The translations under genes were made by a program, and so were the position numbers. A model generated the notes under the pieces. The model ran no database searches. It had not been told where the DNA came from and saw only the letters and a program-made list of their open reading frames with translations. Positions 10,576-21,406 of a stretch of DNA of 64,000 nt are shown here, one piece after another. Position 1 is the first letter of the stretch. Each line of letters opens with the position of its first letter. Source of the stretch: Salticus scenicus (lineage: Eukaryota > Arthropoda > Arachnida > Araneae > Salticidae); NCBI GenBank assembly GCA_963930645.1, contig OZ005660.1:198109427-198173426 (forward strand), given 5' to 3'.

Positions 10576-12537
10576 AATTCTCGCGACCCATCTCTCAAGC
10601 ATATCATTAATAACTTAAACAATAGAATAAAATTTAGCATCATTAAAGAAAAACAAAAAAAACTGGTCTAATTTCCTTTCGGAATTATCTCCGGAAGATA
10701 ACTCTCTTTGGAGAATTAAAAAAAGATTAAACAATAATTACACCTCTATCCCTCCTCTTAATTATAATAGCTCCACTTGCTATACCGATGAGGATAAAGC
10801 AAATGCACTTGCTGATTCTTACGAAAATCAATTCTCCCCTAACGTATTCCAAGCTGACTTAACCCATCTTAATCATGTTACCACTGAAATTAATAACTTT
10901 CTTGCTACCCCGGCTTCTCCCCCTGAGTTTAATATTCATACTCATGAAATTTACAATATTATTAAAAATCTCAAAAACCGTAAATCTCCTGGTATTGACA
11001 AAATTTCCAATGTTGCTCTTAAAAACCTCCCTATTAATTTTATCAATTTTCTTACCCACATTACAAATAGCATTATTAAATTTCAATACTTTCCAAAATT
11101 GTGGAAAACTTCTGTTATCTCACCCATCCCTAAGCCTAGTTGTAATCACTCTAACCCTACTAATTTCAGACCAATATCTCTTCTCCCTGCGATCAGTAAA
11201 GTAGTTGAACGCGTTATCAGGACCAGACTCAATAAACATCTCTTCGACAACAATCTTTTCATTCCAGAACAGTTTGGCTTTAGGCCCAAGCACTCCACTC
11301 AACATCAGCTACTTCGTGTTGCTGAATTTCTTTCAGAAAACTTCAACGCGAAGATTCCTGCTGCTGCCATATTTTTAGACGTTGCTAAGGCTTTTGACAA
11401 GGTATGGCACGAAGGCCTCATGTACAAATTAATTAAGCTTAACACTCCTGCCTACCTTATACACCTTTTACATAGCTACCTTAGCAATCGTTCATTTGTC
11501 GTCCGCGTCAATAACACCCTTTCACACATAAAAACCATCACCGCTGGCATCCTTCAAGGCTCTGTCCTCGGTCCTACTCTCTTTAATATCTACTTCAATG
11601 ACATTCCACGCCACCCACGCACTAATTTAGCCCTTTACGCGGACGATACTGTCCTCTACTGCTCTAGCCATCACCTCTACACATTACAGTCGGTAACAAA
11701 AGTGTCCGAACACTAGCAAAAATTCCTATGTAAAAAAAGTACGCTTTATACGTTTGTCTTAAATAAATCCTTATCGAATCATGTTCTTAGACTGACTAAG
11801 AACAGGATTCGACAAGGATTTATTTAACAAAATAGTATAAAGTGTACATTTTTTACATAGGAATTTTTGCTAGTGTTCGGACACTTTTGTTACCGACTGT
11901 ACATAAATACATGCAAAATCATATTGACATTCTCATGAGCTGGTTTGCCAAATGGCGTGTTCAAATCAACGAAAACAAGACCTCTGCTGTCGTCTTCTTC
12001 TCCCGTAAAACCAATTACCCCAATAGAATTATTATTAATAACACCGCCCTCCCTTGGCAAGATGAAACTAAGTACTTGGGGGTCTACTTAGATCGCAGAC
12101 TCACCTTCAATAAACACATCCTTTACATAAGAGGTAAAACTGCGGGAGTTAGAAAAGCTCTCGAATCTCTCCTCCGTGGTAAAACCCTTTCTATTAGAAA
12201 CAAATTAATTTAATACAATTATTGCATCTTACCCATTCTCACGTATGCTTGTCCCATTTGGGGGTGTGCCAGTAACACAAATTTTAACTTGATTGCCAGA
12301 ACTCATAATAAAACACTACGAATGATACGCAACGGCAATAGATTTCTCAAAAACACTACAATCCTACAAGACCTACGCACTGTTTCCTTCCCTCAACGCG
12401 TTAAATTTCTTTCTGAAAATTTTTATAATACTGTTGACAACTTACCTAATGATATCATTGCTGAGTTGCCTGATTATGAGATCTCTTCTCCATCCAACAG
12501 GAAGCGTCCTCGCTTCACCTTAATTTCATATATTTAA
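10576..12537 (+). pseudogene. LINE ORF2, reverse transcriptase part (frameshift, MITE, stop)
   Basis: This continues ORF2. A run of eight A at 10655-10662 shifts the frame by one. In the new frame the finger and palm of a non-LTR RT follow: KSPGIDKISN, PNFRPISLLP-like motif, FGFRPKHSTQ, AIFLDVAKAFDKVWH (first catalytic Asp), GILQGSVLGPTLFNIY and the YADDTVLYC box. Eleven codons after YADD a 213 bp MITE is inserted (11687-11899). Leaving out the MITE and one TA copy keeps the frame continuous into 11902-12537, which encodes the RT thumb and C-terminal region (WFAKWRVQINENKT, TKYLGVYLDRRLTF). A further in-frame TAA lies at 12211-12213. Four lesions make the copy inactive. Confidence 0.88.
11687..11899. 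mobile_element. palindromic TA-flanked MITE, copy A (inside LINE ORF2)
   Basis: A 213 bp, nearly perfect inverted repeat that starts CAGTCGGTAACAAAAGTGTC and ends with its complement. It is flanked by TA dinucleotides (11685-11686 and 11900-11901), the hallmark of Tc1/mariner insertion. The unpaired centre is only a few bases, near the TTCTTAGACTGACTAAGAA segment. Copies or relatives lie at 16012, 21177, 23961, 36513, 40400, 40710, 62562 and 63086. Confidence 0.92.
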
Positions 12538-12964
12538 CTTTGTCTTTTTCTTAATTTTATGACTATAACTCAGTTATATTTTAATTAAAAAAAAAAAAAT
12601 GTATGGACCGCTGCAAAGCGCCTTTTTTTTTTCCAGACGTTTTGGGCTCTTTCTTTACCGACCTTTTCCGACATTTTCCCTTGGATCTGTGAACTTTTAA
12701 ATTTTTAAATTTTAAATTTAATTAATTTAATATTTTTATTTTTATTTACTTTTATTGTAAGTTAAACTTTTATCTAAGTGTAGCCTTTTGATAACCCTTA
12801 ATTTAATTATTTAGCCTTTTTTAGTAGTTTAATCTGCATTAGCAGAACTTTTAATTAAAGTTCTGCAGTTACACTTTTTAATTATGGCTCTTTACAATAG
12901 CACGACTCCTAAGCATAGACAGGCCGTAAAGTAACTGTTTACTAGGAAGGCCATCAATGAACAA
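12538..12964 (+). other. LINE 3' UTR
   Basis: AT-rich sequence between the ORF2 stop and the TTCCAG tail, with an A-run at 12587-12599 and a T-run at 12624-12632. A conserved-looking GC-richer block (about 12895-12960) precedes the tail and probably holds the part recognised by the LINE reverse transcriptase. No open frame. Confidence 0.5.
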
Positions 12965-12999
12965 TTCCAGTTCCAGTTCCAGTTCCAGCTTCGGCGTCA

Positions 13000-13535
13000 G
13001 TCTCGGCGAAGTTTTAGGTCGGATTAGTTTTGTGTCAGCATAGAGCTGTGGCGGAAGACGTTGAAAAGCGAAGCGGCTTGATAGTTTTGGTGGAAGTGAA
13101 GTAACGGGAAGTCGATTGAAGGAGATATAAATAGGTTGATTTCGTAGAGTGTGTGGTGTAGTAAACGGATGCAGTAGATAACGGTTTGTAGTGAAGTTAA
13201 ATCCGACGTCCGGATAAGTTGTAATTTATGGAGTAGAAGTGCAGTAGTGGAAAGATAAAGTGAACGAGAAATTTCTCCGGTTCGGGAATCCACAGGTTTT
13301 TTTGTGTTCACGTCATCCAGTGAAAAGAGTTCATCCATCACAGTTATCCTGCTATCGTCAGTGGTGAGATACTTAAACTTATTTAAATTATTTCTTTTGT
13401 CTTTTTTCTAAAGTATTTATTTTTCACTGATTGAGTTAATCACGCCAGTTTACCCTTCCATTTATTCACGTCAAATAAAACTCTTATTTCATTTTACTAA
13501 GTTGTCTCGTGCTCATATATTCACTAGTTATTTCT
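13000..13535 (+). repeat. 3' LTR of Ty3-like relic, second part
   Basis: The presumed continuation of the LTR begun at 7423. It has a core promoter, GATATAAATAGG at 13124-13135, and a polyadenylation signal AATAAA at 13475-13480, the spacing expected for the U3-R part of an LTR. The right boundary is not determined because no second LTR is available for comparison. Confidence 0.4.
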
Positions 13536-15711
13536 ACTTAAGTTAATCTCTGAGGTATAAGTTATGAATGCTTCCACTTATTCCTCCCAACCTATATAGG
13601 CTAACTCAAACAAAACGGAATAAAGAATATTTATTATGTTCATAAAAGCATGTTTTGTGTAAATTGTGTATGGAAATCATTCATCATATGTTTACAGGGC
13701 TACCCAAAGTATTTGGATGTGTTGGGGCTATACTTGTAAATTGTAGGAATCGTAATTCCTTTTGTGTTAGATTTTTTTTTTTTTTTTTTTTTTTTAAGTA
13801 AGACAAATTTTAAATACACAGTATTGTTTATAGTGCACATTGATGATAGACATTATACAGGGCTACCCAGAATAAATCAAAACATTCTTTTTTATTGAAT
13901 GTAATTGATGGAAGTGCTTTGTACATTTTACTATGTTGACGAATGCTGCAAAATTAATTTTTTATACCCATACTGTAAATAAAATATTTTTTCAAGTTCT
14001 GTTTTCAACTCGGTAGTTTTTACTTCCATTACACAGATACCGTAGGTAATGGAAGTATTGTATTCGGTCCAAAAATTTGATATCGACTATTCACCTGATT
14101 AAACGTTTTAAGGTCGCCTGAGTCCAAAAAAGTTTTGTGTATGTGTGTGTGGAATCTTCTGGCTATCATATCTCCGAAAATAACAAAAATAGAATTGCTA
14201 AACTTCAGAATTGAGACAGGTCTGGTGTACAGAGGAATTTTCCAAATTTTGTTGAAAATTGGAAAATCGGAAGTGGGTCATCGGAAATCGGAAGTGAGAC
14301 CGTAAGTCCGTATCTCAAAAACAGCTCTAACGATTTTCTTCAAAGTTGCTATATAAACACTCTATTAAAAATCCTTTCGAATGAAATAGTTGGTTAGTTC
14401 AGGAAAATTGATAGGCGCCTTGTATAAATAGCTCAATTTCAGGTCTCGCAAGCGCGTTCCTTCAAAAATGGCTGAACGGATTTTCTTCAAACTCGTCATA
14501 TTAACTTCCTTTTAAATATTCTTTTGTAAGTAATTATTGTTTTCCGATCAATGATTGTGTATGCGAAGTTTTGGTAAAAGTTGGTATCTCAAAAACGGCT
14601 TTAACGATTTTCTTGAAAATTGTTACATAAATCCATTTTAGAAATCCTTTCTCATGTATTACGTGGTTATTACATTAAAATTAAATCTTGCTATGGTAGG
14701 TCAGTTTTAGATCTCGGAAATTGGTGTTTCAAAATATAACTCTACTATTTTTTTTCGTATTTTTTAACTGGCTATGGAAATCGGTTTTGCATCTCTTTGT
14801 ATCTGCTTTCCCTTATTGGAAAATTTTTAGGTGTTTGCTTTTTTTAGGTGAATTTTATCTCTTCAGATTACATTAAAAAAAAAAAAAAAAAGTATAAAAT
14901 ACATGTAACAGCGGATAATGGAAGTCGTGTGGTTGTTTTGCATCAGATTTTTTTTTTAATATTAATAAAGCTAGCTTTAAAAGGAAAGAGTTTGTTATTA
15001 TTTGACTTCTTTAAAACTAGTATTTAAAATTTTAAATTTGTTCAAACTAATGTGTATATTTATTTCATTATTTAATCTTAAAAAACACACAGACCAACTG
15101 TCAAAAACATGATTTTCGGATTTATGGAATCTCAAAACGTGTAATTATAACTAAATCTCAGTTTCGAAAATTTGACTCAAAAACAAAACCTTCTGTCATA
15201 TGAATAGGAGAAAGTAATAATATTTAATTTGATTCAACCTTTTATATTTATTTATTTATTTATTTATTTTAACTATATATTTGTTTATTTATTTATTTAG
15301 TCTATCTTAACTTTTTAGAGAAAGTGTTTGCCCTTATTATTATTATTTTATTTATTTAGTTTTTAACTATTTAAAATTTTAATTATGCTCAAACTAATAT
15401 TAAACTTAAATATGTGAACATTTAAAATATTTACTCCCTTATTTATTCTTTAAAAATGTATCTTCAGTTCTTTTGGAAAATAATAGTTCTTAGTTTTAAT
15501 TTTAATGTACAGCAGTAATTCTCACTAATATGGATTCGTAATTTTTGAAACTATAATTATTAACACGATACTAAGCAGTATAAATTGTCAAATCACTCGT
15601 TAAAATAAAACCTGACAATCGCTACCGATTGAGTTTTTATTTGTGAAACACCCCTCAGTTTACAAAAGTAGAGAGGAAACGCATAGGTAAATTCCGGACC
15701 AACGTTTGGTC
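13536..15711. other. AT-rich spacer with decayed tandem repeat
   Basis: No coding frame. The motif TCAAAAACGGCTNTAACGATTTTCTT recurs in degenerate form at about 14312, 14464 and 14585, marking a decayed tandem repeat with a period near 120-150 bp. CAGGGCTACCCA occurs at about 13696 and 13858. TTTA microsatellite runs lie at 15244-15270 and 15285-15300. Confidence 0.45.
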
Positions 15712-15880
15712 CGGTTGGTTGGTTGGTTGAGTTTTACGTCGCACTAGTGCTGCGCAGACGGGCAATTGGCAACGGTGTGGTACACACCCCTAGAGGTGGT
15801 TCGGAGACATGGCATCACAATTTTGATCCTCCACGGAAGGGATGGCTCTCCCGCTTCGGTGACCCCCAGAGGTATAAATT
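15712..15880 (+). repeat. dispersed TTACGTCGCACT repeat, copy 1
   Basis: It starts at a GGTT-rich run and reads TTTTACGTCGCACTAGTGCT, then GACATGGCATCACAATTTTG and a GGATGGCTCTCCCGCTTCGG end. A second copy with the same order is at 16318-16462, a third, more diverged, at 49010-49118, and a short fragment at about 61086-61115. The TTACGTCGCAC core is familiar from arthropod genomes. I cannot assign a class. Confidence 0.6.
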
Positions 15881-16011
15881 TTGATGCGTTTGGTTCGGAA
15901 CATACACATGGGGTTGATCGTGCGAAAAGCTACATAATTAGCCTTGGGGTTACATACAAACGGAAGGCTTGCAATTTCGATGACGTAAATTTTGCAAGTT
16001 TTTTGCAAATA

Positions 16012-16224
16012 CAGTCGGCAGTAAAAGTATCCGAGCACTAGCAAAAATTCATATGTAAAAAAAGTACACTTAATGCAGTTTTGTTAAATAAATCCTTGTC
16101 GAATCCTGTTCTTAGTCACTCTGAGAACATGATTCGACAAGGATTTATTTAACAAAACAGCGTTAAGTGTGCATTTTTCATATAGGAATTTTTGATAGTG
16201 CTCGGATACTTTTGCTGCCGACTG
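16012..16224. mobile_element. palindromic TA-flanked MITE, copy B
   Basis: A 213 bp foldback of the same family as the copy in the LINE, but of a subfamily with AGTAAAAGTATCCGAGCACT in the arm. The left TA is intact (16010-16011); on the right the TA has become CA. It lies between the two TTACGTCGCACT repeat copies. Confidence 0.9.
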
Positions 16225-16317
16225 CAGTCATACATTTGGAACGCTTGCAAACGGCTTTGCAACTGGAAGTGTTTCATTTGTATGTACCCCTATGGGTCTA
16301 GCACGAGCTTATCGGAT

Positions 16318-16462
16318 GGATGGTTGGGTTTTACGTCGCACTAGTGCTGCGCAGATGGGCAATTGGCGACAGTCTGGGACACATCCCTAGAGGTGGTCCG
16401 GAGACATGCCATCACAATTTTGATCCTCCGCGGAAAAGGATGGCTCTCGCGCTTCGAGTTTA
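16318..16462 (+). repeat. dispersed TTACGTCGCACT repeat, copy 2
   Basis: The same order of segments as 15712-15880: TTTTACGTCGCACTAGTGCT, then GACATGCCATCACAATTTTG and GGATGGCTCTCGCGCTTCG. Same strand as copy 1. Confidence 0.6.
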
Positions 16463-16748
16463 TCGGAATCGTTTCCATGTCGGAGTTTCTCCGATGTGAC
16501 GTCATATTCCGAGAGCCTCTATTCTTTCGCTAGCACGAACATATCGGATTGCTTTTGCTATCGGAAAAGACCAGCGAAATCGCTTTAAAACTATCCGGCT
16601 GACTTTTCCGTGTAGAATCAACATTCCCGAAGGCAATGGCGTCCATCTTTTTCTTTTCTTTAGAAACACGAATTCTTTTGAAAATATACTGTGCAATTTA
16701 AGAAGAGTTCAGCGTCCGTTTGCAACCAAGTACTGAAGAAACGAAGGT
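16463..16748 (+). promoter_or_regulatory. GC-richer, CpG-containing segment ending at a splice-donor-like site
   Basis: Base composition shifts here to clearly higher GC with many CpG, in contrast to the AT-rich surroundings. A Kozak-like GGCAATGGCGTCC (16632-16644) starts only a 23-codon frame. The segment ends at GAAACGAAGGTATGTTTT (about 16739-16755), a good splice-donor match, after which the sequence is AT-rich like an intron. A promoter with a 5' non-coding exon is a possible reading, but no partner exon is recognised. Confidence 0.25.
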
Positions 16749-19430
16749 ATGTTTTATTTTAATTTCTTCTATTTGTAATTCTTAAAGTGGAATAAAAAGC
16801 AAAAACAAAAAAAAAAAAATTAACGCATAACAGCATCAAATGTTTATGAATTGCCTTATAGCATGGTCTTATATATACCAGGTTTCGACTAACTTTAAAA
16901 TTTTAAAATTAATAATGTTATATTCCGCATTAAGTTGCATCGCTCATTATTCAATTTTTAAGCATTGATACAAGGGTAATATTAGTTTAGGTAAGATTTA
17001 GGGTAGTGAATATTTTTTCTGTTTAAAATAAGTTTCTTAATAACCTTGCTAATTTCATATACTTTCATATTTTAGATAATATTGTTACTACTAATACGGT
17101 AAATAAATTTAGTTTTTGAAAATAATAAAGTATCATTAAGTATTCATATTTTCTCAAAAACAAAGTTAAAAAAAAAAAAAAAAAATGTTTTCTTATATGA
17201 AAGGCTGTAATCTACCATACAAAATAGTCTATAATATTTTAAGTAAAAGGTGTGAAAAGTAATTTTTCCGTACATGTTTAAAATACTTTAAACATTTTAC
17301 TTCTGCATTTTGTAAACATAAATGCACAAGTGCTTATTAACTGAAAAGTAATTTTTCTGATTTAAAAATTTCAAACCTTCATTTATTCTAAAAGGCAGAT
17401 AACTTATATATGTATTGCAAAAAATATGCATCTCTTTTTCCAGTATTAGTTTTGACTCAATATATATTTTTTTAATATATAAATATTATTGTGCTTTTTA
17501 ATATACTTAATACAGAGTTAACAATAAGGATGTTTGTTATACAGTGAATAAATTGTTATTACTGCTTTTTTCAGCATTTTCACTTTTTAACTCTTATAAT
17601 AAGAGTATCACATTGCATGTTTAAGTGTATATATATATATGTATATTAAAAAAAACATAATTTTATACATTTGATCTTGAAAATTTTTTCTAAACTGTAC
17701 AACAAAAAAGTAGCATTAATTTGTTGTACAGATTTTAACCTTTTGGTGCCAAAATATATTTTTACAACTATACTTCCCCCCTTCCCCCTCCAAATAAAAA
17801 AATAAATAGATAAACATAAGAGTTAAGAGACTATTTACAAATTCTGAATTAGCCTTTTAAAAGTATCACTAATTATACATTGTTGCAATTTTTTGCTGTA
17901 ATGATTTTGCTTTCTGATTGTCATGAAGATGTTTAAAATTTTTTCATAAAACTCTCATTGTATTAGCTAAAAACATTAAAAAAAATATATATATAGCAAT
18001 ATTTTTAACTAACATTATGAAAAAGAAAATAGCATTTACAATAATATTAGTACCTCTTTAAACCCTGTGGCAGAATGTTTTTTTATTCTTTCTGCAACAA
18101 GCTTCATTACTGCAAAACTTTTCAACAAGTTGACATTTGTTCAATAATAACATAATTATCTAATATAGTATACATAACCTGTGCATTTAATTAGAAAATT
18201 TCAAATATTAATATATACTATAGAATAATTCTTTATATAAGGTACAAGTTTCTGTCTTCTACAGAAATATTTTTAAATTTTATGTTCAAAGCTTTCTACA
18301 AGGGATAATTGTGACAATGTCTGTGACAATGTCGTCATGCAATCTAGCTTTTAACACTGAGTCTTTAAATATATAGTATTCAGCTAAATAATTATAGACA
18401 CAATTTTAAAGCAATTTAAGAAATGAAAATGCACAGAAATGAGATGTTTTGAAAGAAATTTATCAGAAATGTGAAAATACTTTAAAAAAAAAAAAAGGGG
18501 GGGGGGAGGAGGTTATTATTTGTGTACTATTTGTGAAATTTGGTTGGAAATCAACATCTAGAAAATACTGTAGTATTTTTCAAACAACCACAAAAGGAAT
18601 GAAATTTCTTAATACACTTACACACACAAGGGAATTTCTGATTCCACTTATAAGCAACAGGTGCTATCACTGTAAGTAACTTTTGTCATATGTATTTTTT
18701 GTGTTTTCAAGTAGTACCGTAATTATTTTGCCCACAACCAGTGCTCAATATAGTATAGTTAGACTGGAATTTACTTAAAAACACCTGTAAAAGTCAGGGA
18801 ATTTCATTCTCGTCTTTGAGTGACAACCCTGTAATTATATTCCAACTTATATATGGAAGCTGTTACTATGTAGCTTCTACTTTTTAGAAAATGTAAGGTG
18901 GTCATTACAGCTTTTGACAGCTGTTATTATACTTTGTCAAGAAATACCTTGACGTCAAAAACCCAATCACAAAGATGTTGTTATATTTAAAAAATATCAC
19001 ATGCTGCTTATGAACAATGATGCTTTAAACGTCACACATATCGCACTCTAGCAGAAAAAAGAAGTGACAATTCAAAAATGCAGTATTTGAGAAAAATCAG
19101 CTTAAAGATATCGATAAAGTACTCGCTAGTTTATGATAAACCTAACACAACTGCCTTTCAGGTGAATGAACTGTGAGATAGAGACATAAACTAAAAATTT
19201 CCATTCTTTAATTTGCAATCATTTTTCTTTCCCAGGTGTGATATAAACAAACTGTGAAATGATTATGATGAAAAAATTCGCTTCTTTGTCAGTCAATCAA
19301 AACAATCAAACATGTGAAACTAAGAAGTTTCAAACTCAACCAACAGTAGTTGTTCTGCTACATCAAGCAACAGACCGTAGTAACAGGGCTGCTTACAGAA
19401 AACATTTTCGGAGGGAGGTTCACACTTTAA
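16749..19430. other. AT-rich non-coding stretch
   Basis: No frame longer than about 76 codons and none with recognisable domains. It contains a poly-A/poly-G junction at about 18483-18510 and short TA runs. A segment at about 19030-19170 resembles 59300-59420 (shared AAATGCAGTATTTG and ACACAACTGCCT), a low-copy dispersed repeat. Confidence 0.4.
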
Positions 19431-19653
19431 CTCTTTGCGGCGCAAGATAATTCGGATCATTTAAATTATACTGCCACCGGAATTCATGAACTGAACTAAA
19501 CTAAAAGAAATTTTAAATGTTAAGGTTAAAAAAAACCGGCCTTTTCTAATAAGTTATAAAGGTAATTTTTTGCTAAAAAATTTCTAGGATGAATTTTTGC
19601 AGCTGGATCTTAAACTTTACGTCCTCGCAGCGAGGACAGCGCGCGTTAAGGAG
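19431..19653. mobile_element. piggyBac-like MITE, 223 bp
   Basis: Flanked by TTAA on both sides (19427-19430 and 19654-19657), with imperfect terminal repeats CTCTTTGCGGCGC on the left and the complement of CTCCTTAACGCGC on the right. An internal palindrome GTCCTCGCAGCGAGGAC lies at 19621-19637. TTAA duplication and C-rich ends resembling CCCTTT fit piggyBac. No coding capacity. Confidence 0.55.
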
Positions 19654-19657
19654 TTAA

Positions 19658-20042
19658 TGCAAACTGTTGATTGTTAATGATGCACAACTGAAAAAAATGA
19701 GGGGGGGGGGCTCTCAATACTTCCTTAACTACACTCTCACATAGTACCTATATAACTACTATTGTCGGTATGCTTATTAATCTTTCTAGCACTGGCAAAA
19801 AAATAAAAATAAAGTGCTAAACAGTACATTAAAAACATGTACAACATTAATACAACAGAACTGTTGTTTTCAAAAGGTGATTTTAGTGTGAACATTTTTT
19901 GTAGCCTACTTTGAGTCAAGCGTATACATAACGTGTAATATTCTTTGTAATTCACTATACAAATCTACAGCATTCAACCAATTGCTACAAAAATTAGTAC
20001 ATAGATGCCTCTCTGTTTGGCATATTGCATGTTTCAATGAGG
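19658..20042. other. non-coding spacer
   Basis: AT-rich, with a G-run at 19702-19710. No recognisable feature. Confidence 0.3.
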
Positions 20043-20959
20043 CGTGATTTTTAAGTAAGGGCCGTTTTGTTATATACACTAATAGGTAGCGCACAAGGTG
20101 CAATGGGTGCTTGCATCGTTCCCCGTTATTCCTTGCCCAGAGTTCCCACGGCTCAGGGAGAAACTGGAAAATCTAAAATAGTCAGGGAATTTGAGATTGA
20201 TGAAAAAAGTCAAGGAAAATTGCAAATATTTCCCCAAAACCTGGAAAATGCTTTTTGAGCATTCAGTTTACGTCGCAACTTGCATTACTACGTTGTCATT
20301 TATATGTTGCGAGTTATTTTATGTTTTATGCTATGAGCTACTTTTTACGTTGCGAATCAAATTTTATGACTGGAATTTTCTAAAATAGACATCTGTGCTC
20401 AGTTGCAGCTGTGTAGGTAAACTGCACAGTCTGTACAGTGTCTTTAACAGGTTCAAGATTATCAAATCGCCTGTACTGTGAGAGGTTCGGTCAGTGATAC
20501 TTTTTTGTCAGCAAAAAACCTGTTTGCTGCAGACATTCACCAGCAGGTTTGTGAAGTATACGGAGCTTACATGAGGGAAGGCAAAGTGCATAAATGGGTC
20601 AGAGACTTCAAAGCTGGCCACGGCAATGTCTATGAGGACCCCCCCCCCCCTCCCACCCTACAGCCTAGACCTTACGCCAAGTGATTTTTATATTTTCTGA
20701 TATCTGAAACATCTCGGTGACAACCACTATAATAATGTCGAAGATGTGAAAATGGCCGTGAACGGTTATCAGGGCATGCGTTAAGTTTCTACGAAGAGAG
20801 TATTCAAAATCTAGTTGTAAGATATAAGTGTTTAAACAAACTTGGCAACTGTGTTAAAAATATAGAAACATATGTAGAACCTGAAAATAAATTTAATTTT
20901 TGAAAACTATTTTTTCGTTTGATTTTTCATTTTCAAACGGCCCTTACTTAAAAAACACG
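20043..20959 (+). mobile_element. internally deleted mariner element
   Basis: Terminal inverted repeats of about 27 bp: CGTGATTTTTAAGTAAGGGC at 20043 onward, matching the complement of 20933-20959. Inside is a transposase relic (20478-20870). At about 0.9 kb the element is shorter than the usual 1.3 kb of mariners, consistent with an internal deletion. Clear TA duplications are not visible at the ends. Confidence 0.75.
20478..20870 (+). pseudogene. mariner transposase relic, catalytic core deleted
   Basis: Positions 20478-20640 encode a helix-turn-helix of the HTH_48 (Mos1/SETMAR) type: FAADIHQQVCEVYGAYM then GKVHKWVRDFKAG and NVYED. This runs into a C-tract (20640-20653) and, within a few codons, into LTPSDFYIF, the region around the third catalytic Asp, followed by LKHLGDNHYNN, EDVKMAV and a stop-ridden C-terminus resembling GIQNLVVRYDKCLN. 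The part that should hold the first two catalytic aspartates is missing. The N-terminal frame has no ATG near its start. It is not functional. Confidence 0.78.
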
Positions 20960-21176
20960 ACTTGTATAAGAGTCACCTGACTTTATAATGTAAAAAACAG
21001 GGGAAAAAGAGCTAAAAAGCATGGGATGAAAACTAAAAATACTCACAATGTTAAGTGTGGAAAGAAAATAAATTAAAAAATGGCACGAGTTTGCCATTTG
21101 TGAGTGCAATGCTTCTTCGATTTTACTTGAGGCATTGTTTATCGTAGTTCCGTTACGCCATTTGTTCATCAATGTA

Positions 21177-21385
21177 CAGTCGGCATCAAAGGTATCCGAG
21201 CACTAGCAATAATCCCTGTCTAATAAAAGTATACTTAATACTGCTTTGTTAAATAAATCCTTGTCGAGTCAAGTTCTTAGTCTAAGAACATGATTTGACA
21301 AGGATTTATTTAACAAAACAGTATTAAGTGTACTTTTTGATATCAGAATTATTGGCTAGTGCTCGGATACATTTGCTGCCGACTG
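21177..21385. mobile_element. palindromic TA-flanked MITE, copy C
   Basis: A 209 bp foldback starting CAGTCGGCATCAAAGGTATC and ending in the complement of CAGTCGGCAGCAAATGTATC, flanked by TA at 21175-21176 and 21386-21387. The loop centre is shortened relative to copy A. Confidence 0.9.
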
Positions 21386-21406
21386 TACATAATGTGTTGG
21401 TCTGAG

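Larger units (their letters stand above)
7520..12988 (+). mobile_element. Jockey-superfamily non-LTR retrotransposon, near full length
   Basis: A 5.5 kb LINE with a 331 bp 5' UTR, ORF1 (7851-9656), ORF2 (9646-12537, damaged), a 3' UTR of about 430 bp and a 3' tail of four TTCCAG units (12965-12988). It is bracketed by a direct repeat GCTTCGGCGTCA (7508-7519 and 12988-12999), an 11-12 bp target duplication. ORF1 with three zinc knuckles, the overlapping endonuclease-RT ORF2 and the short-repeat tail fit the Jockey/CR1 group. A 213 bp palindromic MITE is inserted in ORF2 at 11687-11899. Confidence 0.88.

Noticed and set aside
13024..13341. 105-codon minus-strand frame as a gene
   Set aside because: It lies antisense in a segment with TATAAATAG and AATAAA in LTR-like order and has no domain features.
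18300..18330. GTGACAATGTCTGTGACAATGTCG as an operator-like direct repeat
   Set aside because: A single short duplication in AT-rich eukaryotic DNA with no gene next to it.
20478..20684. Independent small HTH gene
   Set aside because: The C-terminal mariner sequence follows directly and mariner-like inverted repeats flank both, so it is a transposase relic; there is also no nearby ATG.
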